Below are positions 32,009 to 44,323 of a DNA stretch of 64,000 bases, in pieces. Made by a program: the position numbers and the translations under genes. Source of the DNA: Desmodesmus armatus (Eukaryota > Chlorophyta > Chlorophyceae > Sphaeropleales > Scenedesmaceae); assembly GCA_007449985.2 (NCBI GenBank), contig VIIQ02000844.1, forward strand, positions 127,001 to 191,000, read 5' to 3'. Within the stretch, counting starts at the first letter, position 1; the number at the start of each line of letters is the position of its first letter. The notes beneath the pieces were generated by a model, which saw nothing but the letters and a program-made list of their open reading frames with translations, ran no database searches and was not told the DNA's origin.

Positions 32009-34769
32009 AGCTGCACAGGCTGTACATGCGTTTGGCGGCTCAGCATGCCATGCTGCCTGTACCTCAATACCGGCCTTGACTGGCCTTCAACCTCAGGCTG
32101 TTCAGAGGGATTGAGAGAGAGAGAGATGACGCGGAGTGCCAGGCACACCGCGTTGTTTAAGGGGGACAACAGTGTGTGACTGCGCCGCAGTCGCCACGTC
32201 CCCGCCATCATGGGGCCCCCAGGTGCAAGAGACACCCTAACAGGCTGTACACCTTTGAGGTGGAAGGCACAAGCTTCACAGCCCTGCCAGGGACACGGCT
32301 GTGGGTGCAGCCGTGGTAGCCGTGGATGCCGCGGCTGCGTTGCTCCGGCAGCGCTGCTCAAGGGAGCAGAGTGGGCCAAGGGCCGTGCATTGCCGTTGCC
32401 ATGCTGCATTGGTGGCAGCCATGTATAATGTGTGACAACAGTCACAGTCACACATGACAAAGCTTGGTTTGAAGTGTGAGGGCACTGGCTCCACCTAAGG
32501 GCAGCTGTGGACCGGGGCAGTGAAGTGGCAGCTGTGTTTCAATAAGAACCTCTGTCCAGTGGGTGCGGATGCTGGCATGCTGCGCAGCGCCTTTCTGCCG
32601 AGCTGCTCCTTGCCCCCCCCCCCCCCCCCAAACCAGCTGCAGGGCCTTTCCCTTTGCTGTAAAGTTGTAGTAAGATCGCAGTGGTTGAAGCTGCCGTGTC
32701 TGTCAACGAAAAGGAGTTGTTAGTGATGCAGATGCATGTGCAGCTGAAGCTAGACGGGCTTCAGGGCCCCCCAAACCCTTGGCTCACAGTGACATGAAGG
32801 TGCCTGGCCAGTTGCTGCCCTATGAAGTTGCCAGTGTCAGCGTTTAAATGTAAACATGCTGATGTTTCTGACTTCGTGTCCGCATGCGTTCCTGCACCTG
32901 GGGTTGTCCCGTGCACTATGCCGTGCTGGGCGCTGCACAAAGCTACAGGAACCATTGGGAAAGACAGCCAGCTGCTTGTCTCTAATTTGCATTTACATGT
33001 GCATATGTACTGCTGTGACAGGCTGAGTCCGACAAATCAACAGCAGTGTGGCTATGGCCCTTGTTGAATCTGCGACAGATGACTGCCCACTGTCAGATGC
33101 ATCGTAGTAGCAGAGTTGTCGTTTGAGGATGACCCTTGCAAGGTGAACAAAACTCATACAAATCACTAAGCAACCCAGTCCTCCTGGTCATTTGTTGCTT
33201 TACATATGCGTTAGGGCTAGCACAACCATCAGGTGCCTGAGTCAAGTAGGCTTCCATAGTATGGGCCAACACAGCACGGACCTCAACTGTAGGACGATAA
33301 GACACAAAAGTCAACCGCACAATAAATTGTCTCGTTGACAGTGAGGGAGGCGAGATGCCACAGTGGGCGCAAAGACAGCACAGCACATGACCAATGCACA
33401 CACAGCCCAGGATATGTACACAAGCCAATCAGGAAGCTACAGGGCTTGACAGAATAATTGGCCTATGGCCAAGTCGGCTGGGCCCATACTGGTGGAATTT
33501 TCCACTTATGGCTGGTTTGGGTGTGTCTCAGGCCTGAGCAGAACTGAGCCGGAGGCCGTTTTCAGCATAGCAGATGTGCTTGCTCCATTGCATTGCGTAT
33601 TGGCTGACCAGAAGCTGTTGTACTCAAACTAATCTGTTCTGGACAACAGGTTGCAGCACACACCACAGCATGCACGACACGTTTCCGAAACTTGAGTGCA
33701 GTTGACAGTACGTTGTTGTACGGCGCGTAGAAGGTGATCGGACGTAAGAACAAAGAAAATGTGTGTGTATAAGCAACATGCCAGCGGATGCTGAGGTCGG
33801 AGTTGGCAAGCTGGGTGACCGTTGCAGTCAGTGTGACTTGGGCACAGCAGTAGACATACGGTAGAAAAAAGATGCCTTCAAATTTCGCTCGGATTGTCAA
33901 AAAGCGGGTGTGAACGGGACGGAGCTCAAAAAATCGAGACAGGTGTGAGAGAGTGTTGACCAGATTTTGGAGACCAGGCGCGGTGGTCACAGCACCGATA
34001 CCGGAACATAATAGACCGGTGTATCCTCGGTTCTGGTCAGGTCGGAAATCGACCGCTATAGGCAAAGCCCTTTGGGCCCAGCCAATAACATATGACGGTC
34101 ACATACAGGCCATTATCATAGAGTTGCCATGTAGGCATAACACAGGAGGCATAACACACAGGAGGAGCATGTAGGCAGCAAGCACAACCCCCAAGCACAC
34201 TCCAATAGTTTGCACCGATGATCTCTGGCCGGATTGGCCCACCGCACAACGCTTTGCCAAACTGGCCCATTTGAATACAACACTCTCCAGGGGTTGCCCG
34301 CACATCCAACAACACTTCCACAACCATCCTGCTGCAATTAGTAAGCAAAGCACGGCGAAGCAACAGTAGAAAGCACAAAGTGTGGCTCTGCATAGGCTGA
34401 GCCAAAAGGCAACTGGCCATCCGTCAGTCAGTTGCTGCATCCCACAAAAAGCGGGTTGCACACGTATCCTTGATCACAGGATTGGCAGACACACCGCTGC
34501 AAAACGCAGCATATACCCCACTTTGCACAACAACAAACCCTGAACCGACTTCAGGTCAGTTGTTGGTGCATGGTCGAACCCATGTTCCCACCAGTTATGG
34601 TGGAAAAGCATGCTCTACCCTCTACTCGTCAGCGACACAACACAGACTATACCCCAGCAGGCGTCCAGCTGTGGTCTCGGTCAACAACAGACTTGCCGTA
34701 GGCCAAGTTTGGTGCCAGTCGAGTCTCCCAGTGTGAGTCAACTCAAAAAAAAACCATGGCGAAATGTGA
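32009..34769. other. Intergenic repeats between LRR and fasciclin genes
   Basis: No gene is supported. A segment at about 32665-32825 matches 39570-39740 at high identity (TGTCAACGA.AAG, TTAGTGATGCA.ATGCATGT, CAGCTGAAGCTAGACG.GCT, ACATGAAGGTGCCTGGCCAG). A possible transposon remnant spans about 33462-34090, with GGCTGGGCCCA at one end and TGGGCCCAGCC at the other; its right end resembles the element ending at 3943. Confidence 0.4.
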
Positions 34770-34838
34770 TCACCAGGGGTTGATGCCGGCCAGGGCCTTG
34801 CTGTAGTCACCTGGCACTGACAGAGCCTGGGCCTCTGT

Positions 34839-34872
<34 letters not shown>

Positions 34873-35468
34873 GTTGAGATCTGAACCCAGCAGGTGCTTT
34901 GTTGCACATGTCGGCTGACACAACTTACTACAGAAAGCTGCAGGAAAACTGGGTACAAACCGGTGCAGCAAAACTTCCAGGCACTGAAATTCAGCTGAAG
35001 ACATGCCTAAAGTCTGCAAGCACGGTTCAAAAAGACCCAGAACATGAAAGGAACGCAGCAGATAATGCAAGGCATCTAAGTAGCGTCCATCCCAGCCTCC
35101 GCCGTAGCACCACTCACGTGTCAGAGAGCTGCTGGCAGCGGAAGCCACAGACTCGTTGCCCATCACTGCCTGCTCAATCTGTCCGTGGACATCATCCCCA
35201 ACAGCAGTAGCGCCAGCGGCCGCGCCCCAGCCCCAATCCAGCAGCTTGCGGTTTCCGGTCTTGGCAGCTGGTGTTGCGCCCTTCTCGGTGGTTACGGCAG
35301 GGGCAGCATTAGGCAGGAGGACGGCACCGATACCATGTGCGACTGCCTTGCCGACATGGACGTTGGAGCGAAGGATGGGGACGGCTTGGCCGTTGGCGCC
35401 GACGACACGAGCCTCGGACCAGTCGAACTTTGCCTTGGTGCCTTGAGCGGACTTCCTGCAGTGTGTGT

Positions 35469-35499
<31 letters not shown>

Positions 35500-37085
35500 G
35501 GGCAGTGAGAACAGGCGCAGTTGGTGTGAGTGTGTCAAGTGCTGTGATACAACGACTTCCACTGCAGCAGCCTTTAAGGTATGTGTTGTATCGATCTGTC
35601 TAGGAAGATTCAAGGCATTTGGTTCGTACAGGGCGGCCCAGCGCCCAGCAGTCACGCAAGTGACCAAATTACTTGGCAGCGCCACCACGAAACAGCTGTG
35701 ATGCATCAACCCACCTCTCATAGTTGAGCTTGAGCTCCTTGCCCTCCAGAGTCTTGGCAGCAGCACCCTCCTTCCAGCCCTGGGGCAGCTCACGGGCACC
35801 TGAGGATAGTGACAGCAGCAGCAGCAGCAGCAGCAGCAGGGGTCAGATGGTGGGGAGAAACATCAGGGAGGCCTCTGACCTGCTGTTGGGAAAGCTGAAG
35901 ACTTGTGGGGGGTTGCTTCAGGAGCCAGTGATGGGGGGGTGCCAGGGTGAAGACACCTGGAAAACATGACCCCTTGCAGGGATGTGGGAGGGCCGCTGCT
36001 GCAGTTCAATAAATTTAAGGTACATAGGTCCCTGCTGTGCACACACCAGTACGTGCATTTTGACAGTTGCCCAGCCCGTCTTGTGAAACACCACACATGA
36101 CGGTCACCGTGACATGTGCATGTCACAGGACAAAGCCACTAGTGCACGTCACACTACAAAGCACAGTGCTTACCTGGCACAACGTGGTACTTGAGGATGG
36201 TTGCAAGGGCCTCCTTGGATGGGGCACCCTTCTCTGTTGCCTTCTTGAAGGCTTCGTTGTTAGGCACAAACACTGTGGCATCAAGCTTGGAGGCTGTCAG
36301 GGCCTCTCCAAGGTCAGCAGTCTTGACAGCGTCACAGAATGCTGACACGCGCTCGGCACGGTGCTTGCACACATCGGCAAAGCTAGTGTAGTACTGGTCT
36401 GCGGGGGAAGGACACGGGGTGGGAAAAGACAGGACAACGAGGGTACGGGGGTACGGTCAGCAGGGGTGCATGGGGTATGCCGGGGTTGAGCGGTGCTTGC
36501 TGCGTGTGTCGTAGGCTTGAGCAGTGGAAGTAAGTAACCCTCTGCTCTTGCTGGCCCCGGGATAGTATCAAGTGCACTGCGCCAGAATGTCACTAACCTC
36601 CTGCGCAGCACAGAACCCAGTCCCTCTGCTCCCTCTGCTCCTCTACCCCTCTCTTACAAGAAACCCTCTGATGCTGCTCACCTCCCATGAGCACCCTGTC
36701 GATAGGGATTATGGTCTTGTTCTCATCAGGGTGCAGGCTGACTCTGCTGTCGCTCTCCCCCCCCCCCCCCCCCCCATGAGCACCCTGCCACAGAACAGCA
36801 CAAACCTCTTGCGCAGCACGCACCCTATCCCTCTGCCCCCTTGCCCCCCCTCCCAACCCCCTCTCCTCCCTCTCCCCGTGTCCTCCCTCTCCTTCTGTTT
36901 CTCAAGAAGAAGAAAAAGAGGACAGAAAAGAAAAAGTCTCACCTCCCATGAGGACCTTGTCAATAGGGATGATGGTCTTGTTCTCATCGGGGTGGATGGG
37001 CTTGCCCACAACGTTGGCAACGTTGCCCTGGGGGTCAGTCACGGTCACCTTGCCACCAGAGCGCTTGAACTCAATGTCGCCGTTG

Positions 37086-37160
<75 letters not shown>

Positions 37161-37526
37161 CGACGACGACGTGGTGAGGAGCTGCCTGGATAACTTGGAT
37201 GTGTGAACCTTCTCTAATTGTTGCAATGCACGCAAGCATGAGCGCGGCAGGCACAGAGGGAGCAGCTAGCTACCTCTGCTGCTGCCTTTTGCTGATGGTG
37301 GAGTGGCTTCACAAGGCAAGTTGGCTCCAAATGAACAGTAGCACTATTTGCAGTCCTTGCATTGCAAATGCATGCTGGCAGCAACAGCTGACATCATTCT
37401 GCTGGTGTCGACACGTAATCCTGCGGTTGAGTCACTCACCCAGGCCGAGGCCGGTCTTGCTGGCGAGGGTAGCAGCCTTGCGGGTGTCACCCTTTTCGAA
37501 GATCTCACTCTCACGCACTGCAGGAC

Positions 37527-37570
<44 letters not shown>

Positions 37571-38763
37571 ATGAGTTCAGCCAGCGTGCACGTGTTTCGC
37601 CGATGCGACTGGGTTGCTATGCAAATGCACATGCCGTCAACAGCACAGACCTGCTGCCAAACGCTGTCAACAGGGCACACTGCGGAACAGGTGGTTGTGA
37701 GGCCGCACAAGCAGGCTGCACTTCACAGCCCATGCAATGTGTCAAAACACGGTTTTTTTTGCAGCATGCACGTTGCCTGGCTGTGCAAGCCTGCTACACA
37801 ACACTTCGTGCTCGTGCCAGAGTCACCCATCAGGCCGTAAGCCACCAACCCCTAGCCCACTCACCGTTGGACCTCAGCAGCATGTGCTGTGCCACCAGCT
37901 GCTTGGCCAGCATGGGCCTCTTCTTGAGGTCGTCCACGGTCAGACCCATATCCTTCAGAAACTTCTCAACAGCAGCATCCGTTGGCCTGAAATGAGGTTG
38001 GGAGGGGAAAGGGCGGAGACGGGAAGGGGAGCAGTACTGTCAACGGGGTGGAGTGGTGGGTGGAGGGCAGGTCATGTGCGTCAGGGATTGCAGGTGTCAC
38101 GATCGAAGCGGCGACAATGGCCACGGCTGTGGCTTTGAGTAAATGCAGTGTGTGCTATAAATCCGCTGAAGTTTCTGTTCTTCTCCCTTGTGAAATCCAA
38201 TGTTCAGCCTGGGAAAGGATGGGCATCTGACAGGGCCACGATAACGCATTTCAGCTGGCGTTGCAAATGGTATTGCACTTACAGCAGGAAGGTGTAGCGA
38301 GCCTTGGGATCTGACGCATGCTTCGTGACGCCTGCGACATCCAGCACTGCAAGGGCAAGCTTGTGGCCATTCTTGGTCATTGACGCAGCAATGTCTGTAG
38401 TCTTCTTGTCCTGGGCCTGCAGGGAACAGAAGCGGCAGCGAAGGGAAGTCAGCAGCAGATCTGGTGTCACCGAACCATCGTTCACAGCTGCGACGCCGGG
38501 AGGACTACACATTATCAAAGAAGAGATGTCCAGTCTAGCTAAGACGAGGTACTCATGCAGCTGAGCATAACATTTCGCGGCTTCCTGCCCATCCAGCCAT
38601 CACGTGTCGGAAACACATGTGGTTCATACACGCTTCAATCTGCTCCGCATATAGTCAAGCGTATGCTGATCTAGCTTCATGCATGCATTGCCATGGTGCT
38701 CACCTGCGCTGCTGCGAAACACAGAGCCAAGCCAAGCAACATCACTGCTGCTGTGCACCTCAT
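34770..38763 (-). CDS. Secreted protein with two fasciclin (FAS1) domains
   Basis: Nine exons close in phase: 38763-38704, 38416-38283, 37986-37865, 37517-37440, 37086-36943, 36398-36174, 35799-35715, 35455-35118, 34834-34770; 416 residues. Exon 1 is a signal peptide (MRCTAAVMLLGLALCFAAAQ). FAS1 domain 1 covers about residues 22-178: YTFLLPTDAAVEKFL is the H1 motif, MLAKQLVAQHML precedes the second helix, and IIPIDKVLMG is the H2 motif. Domain 2 covers about 180-345: TVFVPNNEAFKKA, ILKYHVVPG, HVGKAVAHGIGAVLLP. FAS1 domains mediate adhesion in cell walls and matrix. No C-terminal GPI-type hydrophobic tail is visible (the end is Ala/Gly-rich, finishing SKALAGINPW). Four introns end in sense-strand CTG tracts. 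Confidence 0.9.
34842..34870 (-). repeat. CTG tract (sense) before last fasciclin acceptor
   Basis: Nine to ten repeats, read CTG on the minus strand, then CTCACAG|AGGCCCAGG. A similar short tract at 35815-35840 precedes the acceptor of exon 35799-35715. Confidence 0.85.
35468..35499 (-). repeat. Poly-C (sense) before a fasciclin acceptor
   Basis: About 30 G on the plus strand, so C on the sense strand, followed by CACACACTGCAG|GAAGTC. Confidence 0.85.
36675..36830 (-). repeat. Copies of fasciclin exon 5 tail plus donor
   Basis: On the minus strand HPDENKTIIPIDRVLMG|GTGAGC repeats the end of exon 37086-36943. A shorter fragment (CCCATGAGCACCCTG on the plus strand) follows near 36773. Both lie downstream of the intact exon within the intron. 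CTTGCGCAGCACGCACCC near 36809 repeats CTCCTGCGCAGCAC from 36598. Confidence 0.7.
37091..37159 (-). repeat. (CTG)23 (sense) at a fasciclin acceptor
   Basis: It runs directly into CCAG|GCAACGGCGAC, the start of exon 37086-36943. Confidence 0.9.
37528..37563 (-). repeat. (CTG)12 (sense) at a fasciclin acceptor
   Basis: It is followed by CGTCCTGCAG|TGCGTG, the start of exon 37517-37440. Confidence 0.9.
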
Positions 38764-41700
38764 GATGAATTGCTGGAAACGATTATGGGGAGTAGTATCG
38801 CTCAGCCTGTTATGCCTACTCAGTTCCAACGTGGTACTGAAGAGGAGCATCCGGTGGCGCATATTAAGCGATCCAGAGTTGGAAGAGTGACAGGCGTCAC
38901 ACATGGTCACGCCTGACAAATCATGGTATTTGCTAACAAGTGCCCTCTGATTAACCCTGATTTAGCTTCAACAAGATTCTCCCATGTGAGCAACCCCGCT
39001 TGCTGCAGGTTTCCCATGGTCCCGACATGCATTGGTACCGGCAACGACTGTGCAATCAACGTACCACGCGCTGCGGGACCCGATGGATTCCATTCAGTCC
39101 ATCCGTACTTTCACGTCATCGGCGGACACGGAGTCCACCGGCCATGTGTGCTAGGCCCTGAGGGTTGTTTAGTCAACTTGACTCACCCTTGACTAATCCT
39201 CAGGGCCTGATGTCCCCCATTGCGAGGAAAAGGGGTAGAGGCGGTCAATCCATGCCAACCGTACGTTGCACTTCACGAGACCTCGTCATCAGCGGGCATG
39301 GAGTCCACCCGGCCATGTGCAATAAGCATGTACCAGTGGTACCAAGGGTACCAGGGTCAACCCTTGATGATCCCCACTGCAGAGTAGAGAAGAGGGGTAG
39401 AGGTGGTTACTGAACTTAAAGTATATGCAGTCACCAGATGCACAAATTGTACTGTTCAAGACAGCCACACCGAAGGCCATACCGCAGGACACCTGCAGAC
39501 ATCACACACTGGTGCCTTCCGCGTGCAAGGGCAACAAGTTGCCAATATCTGGCAGCAGCCAGGGCAGCAAGTTGTAGTCAGATCGCAGAGGAGCCTCTGC
39601 GCTGAAGCTGCCATGTCTGTCAACGAGAAGATGTTGTTAGTGATGCATATGCATGTGCAGCTGAAGCTAGACGAGCTTTGGGGCCCCCCAACCCTTGGCT
39701 CACTGTGACATGAAGGTGCCTGGCCAGTTGCTGCCCTTCTGCTGGGCTGGATGTTGCATCACAGCTCCACTGTGATCATCGGTGCTGGGTCAGGGCAGTA
39801 AGTTGTCAGCAGCTAGGACCATCGCTTAGGGTTTAGGGCTGTTGCTAGCCGGCGCTTTCACCCAGCAGTTGAGCGCTGCAGGGTACGTTCAGCGCATCGC
39901 CAGCTGTGTTGTTCTACACGGTGCCGCTGCAATAAGGGCTGACGGGCTGCATCACGTGAATTCAAAGCCCACCAGAGCTGAAAACATGCTACCACAGCAG
40001 AATGCAGGCATGATTCCACCCGGTGGCAGGCTGCCAGGGATGCGTTGCATGTGACGGTTGTGTGACGGTTGCGTGACTACAGTTGGTGACTGTGAAGCTA
40101 TCATGCCGCAGACAGCATGCCGTTTGGATCGCTTTGGACTGCATTGTCTAGTGCAGCGCTGTGTGCAGACACTGCTGCTGTCCGTCTTGGTGGGAGAATG
40201 TCCCTGCTGAGTGTGTGGTGTCGCAGAACAGAATGGATTCCATCTTGCATGCCATTGTCAACATAACGTTTTGCTTTTGATCCACCTGCCACCGTTGAGG
40301 GTGGTAGCGCTGCTGCATGCATCACACCTACACCCCTCTTGAAAAGGGTCCCAGCTGCAAGCATTATGGCAGTTGCATTGGGCTGTACTGCCTTCATTCC
40401 AGATGCCACACAGCATCACATGGCTGTAAGGCATCTGCATGAGTTTGGGGGTGGTTGACTGGTGGTACCACCTTGATGATACACTGCACTGCCGTGTTGT
40501 TGCTTGCTGTGCTGTCCTGCGTACTACCTCGTCGGTACATTGCACTGCCCTTGTTTTGTTTGCTGTGCTGTCCTTAGCTTTCAGGTGGTTCAACCACAAT
40601 GAAACCAAGTTGCTAGGGGCTGTTGGCGTGGCCACTTGAGCTAATTTGTACAGCATGGTGCTAGTACCTTTGAAATGTGGCTTTGAGCCTGTGACAGGCT
40701 GCTGTGTGCAGGCAATGTCAATGAATGACAGTCTGTACAGTGGTGTGGTGCCAGGACAGGACTGACCTTGACAGGATTGCAGTTGCCGGAGCTGCTGCAG
40801 TTGAGGGATCCAGTCAAGGGTGTTACTGCCTGGGGTGTGCGGTGTTGGGGTGGTGTGGTGACAGTGTTGCTGCCCCAACGCCATGTTTGAAGGGGAGGCT
40901 GGGGCAAGTTGGGGGTTGGGGAGCAGGAGACTTTCCTGTCATGAAGACAGATGCGGCGTGGGGGCGGTACCAGCCAGTACTAGGCACCAGCATCTGCCCT
41001 TCTACGTCCAGAGAGCGGTGCCTAAAACGGATGCGTTCAACTTGTATCCGCATTGCATGCTGCCAGTTTTGTGTTCAATACAGGCAGTGTCCAGTTTCTG
41101 GTTGCGCAAGTATGTGAAGGGGTTGCCTCCATTTGCATCCATCATCATGCATCCCATGTTGGACCGATCCACCTGCCACCGCCGGGGGTGGTACACTGCT
41201 GCATGCGTCACCTACCCCCCTCTTGAACAGGCCAAGGTTGCAAGAGTGCTGTGCGTACAGCCACAGCTTGAGGGGCCCCTCAGGGGCAGTGCCAGCATCT
41301 GACTCAGGACAGCTGTACGTGTTGGTACAGTACGTTGTTGGACTGACTGGCCGTGCAAGCATTGAGCCTCAAGCCTCAAAGCAGGCCCTGCCATACCTTC
41401 ACTCTGAGGGAGGCTCCCCGATTGCTGGCAGGATGCCCCTTTTGTAGCCGTACATTACTGGTGCACCTGGACACCTGGTCACTCACAGAGCCGGTGGCCA
41501 CCTACATGGTAAGGTGCATGATTCCGTTGGTGGCAACACAATAAGTGCCTGTGTGACTGGTGTGACGTTATGGCTGTGAAGAGTGAATGTGTGTCCAGCG
41601 CATCGTGGACCTGAGCGCTTGGTGGCTGCCGTGTTCCTACAGAGTGATCTAGGCCTCACCCGCTACCTTGGCCACTGCCCCTCCTCGCTTTCCGTGTTAC

Positions 41701-42009
41701 AGCAGTGAACCCAGCATGTTCCCCGTTCTCTGTGAACTTGCGAACCCAGCACGTTACTAACCCCTGACACAAATCCACACATTCCATCTCTTGACAGCAT
41801 CACCCAAGCATCAAGCACATGTGCAGCCAGGGAAGTGCAGACCGCACGCAACACAAACACTGTCTACATTACACAACTGACAGCAGCATGACACAACACA
41901 CTTGGTGTCCGCATCACGCGATGTGTAGCAGCGTTACACTTTAGGTTGCCGCTTGTGCAGCACCACCCCTGCAGCAACTGCTTCACACCACACCACGACC
42001 TAACACATC
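38764..42009. other. Intergenic region with paired repeats
   Basis: No complete gene is seen. About 39000-39150 and 39200-39340 share AC.TCATC.GCGG.CA.GGAGTCCACC and GGCCATGTG. About 40255-40400 and 41135-41265 share GATCCACCTGCCACCG and CCCCTCTTGAA. About 39570-39740 is the second copy of the repeat at 32665. A short TTAGGGTTTAGGG occurs near 39827-39840. Two exon-like pieces are listed separately. Confidence 0.4.
41449..41655 (+). other. Two exon-like segments, unrecognised
   Basis: TTTTGTAG|CCGTACATTACTGG runs to CACCTACATG|GTAAGG near 41510. It would join GTGTCCAG|CGCATCGTGG near 41600 to read TLLVHLDTWSLTEPVATYMR, then IVDLSAWWLPCSYRVI and a stop. The splice sites are good and the frame is open, but I recognise no family and no upstream exons. 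An open stretch with WLRKYVKGLPPFASIIMHPM near 41100-41155 could belong to the same gene. Confidence 0.25.
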
Positions 42010-42120
42010 CCCACACAATTTACACATTTTGTGGCAGCTTATCCAGCAGCAGCCACAGCCCGTTCAGCTCCTCTGCATCTGGGTCAGGCTGCACAGCCAG
42101 AAAATGGAGGCCACCATGCA
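42010..42120 (-). repeat. Downstream copy of the TAB2 last-exon tail
   Basis: Minus strand: [20 protein letters not shown], then LLLDKLPQNV and TAA, repeats the C terminus of TAB2. Flanking 3' sequence is copied as well (AACACTGTCTGCATCACACA at 42126 against AACACTGTCTACATTACACA at 41857). Confidence 0.8.
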
Positions 42121-42226
42121 ACACGAACACTGTCTGCATCACACAAGAGCCAGCAGCATGAGTCACACTGGGTGGCCGGCCTGTGCAACACCACCCATCC
42201 ACCTCAAATCACACATTCTCACACGT

Positions 42227-44250
42227 TTACACGTTGGGTGGCAGCTTATCCAGCAGCAGCCACAAGCCGTTCAATTCCTCTGCATCTGGGTCAGGCTGTA
42301 CAGCAAGGAAGTGTAGGCCCCCAAGACCCGCCTTGGCCTCCTCCCACCCCTCAGCCTCTGCAATGCTGTCTGGTGATGGCCGCCAAGCACCGTAGCGCCA
42401 ACGCTGGTTCACGCCGGTTTCGAGGATCAGGCAGGACCGCTCCACATCTGCCTTTACACCTGTGACATAGGGATGCGAAGAGCAGAGGAGCAGACAAAAG
42501 TATTGTCAGCAGGTTTGGCGCTTCATGTGCACGAGGGGAGGGGGGCGTGATGCTGTCTGGCGAGGGACGCCAAGCACCGTAGCGCCAACGCTAGTTCACA
42601 CCGGTTTCGAGGATCAGGCAGGATCGCTCAACGTCTGCCTTGACACCTATAGACAGGAAAACGCAGGGAAGCACCGGGAGGGGCAAGCAGCATCAGCATC
42701 ATATCATAAGCCTTTGCACCTCGATGCAGGAGGGTGTTTGGGGAAGCGGGAGTGGGGGCAGTGATGCTGCCTGGTGAGGGCCGCCAAGCACCGTAGCGCT
42801 AACGCTGGTTCACGCCGGTTTCGAGGATCAGACAGGACCGCTCCACGTCTGCCTTGACACCTGTGACATAGTGACCGGGGGGAAAAGGGGGGGGGGGCAG
42901 AGTGGTCGAACACCTCCATGCGGGCGGAGAGACGGGGTGAAAACCAGGGGGAAGGGGTGAAGCTGTCTGGTGAGGGCCGCCAAGCACCGTAGCGCCAACG
43001 CTGGTTAACACCAGTTTCGAGGATCAGGCAAGACCGCTCGACGTCTGCCTTCACACCTATAGACAAATGGACAGCGCATGAGAGCAGAGGGACCAGCAAG
43101 AAGCGTCAGCACCTAGAAGTTGGCCTTTGTGCCTGAATGTTTGCGGCATGAAGATGGCAGACTTCCGCCCTGTGCAGAAACACATCCCTCACCGACCCTT
43201 GCCCCCCCACTCCCCCCCCCCCCACACACACACACCCACCTGCAATCTCCAGGCCGTTGGTCCATGCGGCGAGGGGCAGTGCCTTCCTGCTGAACACAGC
43301 CACCCCAGGCACCAGGGTGTCGCCACGCCCCCCCCTCCCCCCCACACACACACTATGGCACGTTGCAACTGCAACACAACAGCAAACTCCCTGTGCAGAC
43401 ACACAAACCTCACAGGCTCCACCCCCTCTCCCTCCCCCCCCCCCCCCCCCACACACACCCCTGCAATCTCTAGGCCGTTAGTCCATGCTGCCAGTGGCAA
43501 TGCCCTCCTGCTGAACACAGCCACCCCAGGCACCAAGGTGCCCCCCCCCACACACACACACAATGCATGTGACTCGCAATTCTCCATCCATAAGATCAAC
43601 ACACACCCCAAGATCCCCTGCTCACTCCAACACAACCCAGGAGCCTGCTCGCTCCAACACATTCTAGAAGCCCCCCCCCCCTCTCACACACACTTCATGT
43701 GTCTACACACCTGCAATCTCCAGGATTCTGTCCATGCTGCCAGTGGCAGTGCCCTCCTGCTGAACACAGCACCCCCCCCCCCTTTGCCTACACCACACCC
43801 CAACAGATGCCCCCCCCCCCTGGCCCCCCAGTGCAGCAATATATCCCCGTCCCCATCCCCGTCCACTTGCCGTACCTGCAATTTCCAGGCCATTAGTCCA
43901 TGCAGCCAGGGGCAGTGCCCTCCTGCTGAACACAGCCACCCCTGGCACCAGGGTGTCACCATGCAGGTCACCCAGCCCCACACTTATGTCCCATTACAAC
44001 TGCAAAAACAGCTGCAAAATCAACATGAAACATGAAAACTCCCTGTGCAGACACAAACACCCCCCCCCTCCCAACCCTGCCCCCCCCCCCACATACACAC
44101 ACACCTGCGATCTCCAGGCCATTAGTCCATGCTGCGAGGGCAGCGCCCTCCTGCTGAACACCGCCACCCCAGGCACCAGGGTGTCACCACGAAGGTCACC
44201 CAGGCCCGCTGCATCTAGGTCGAAGGAGCTGCCAAACAGGGTGCCCTGGC

Positions 44251-44323
<73 letters not shown>

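Noticed and set aside
34562..34635. tRNA gene on the minus strand (GGTAGAGCATGC and GGTTCGACCATGC boxes)
   Set aside because: The boxes are tempting, but the acceptor stem does not pair and the T loop is one base short; at most a tRNA-derived SINE head or tRNA relic.
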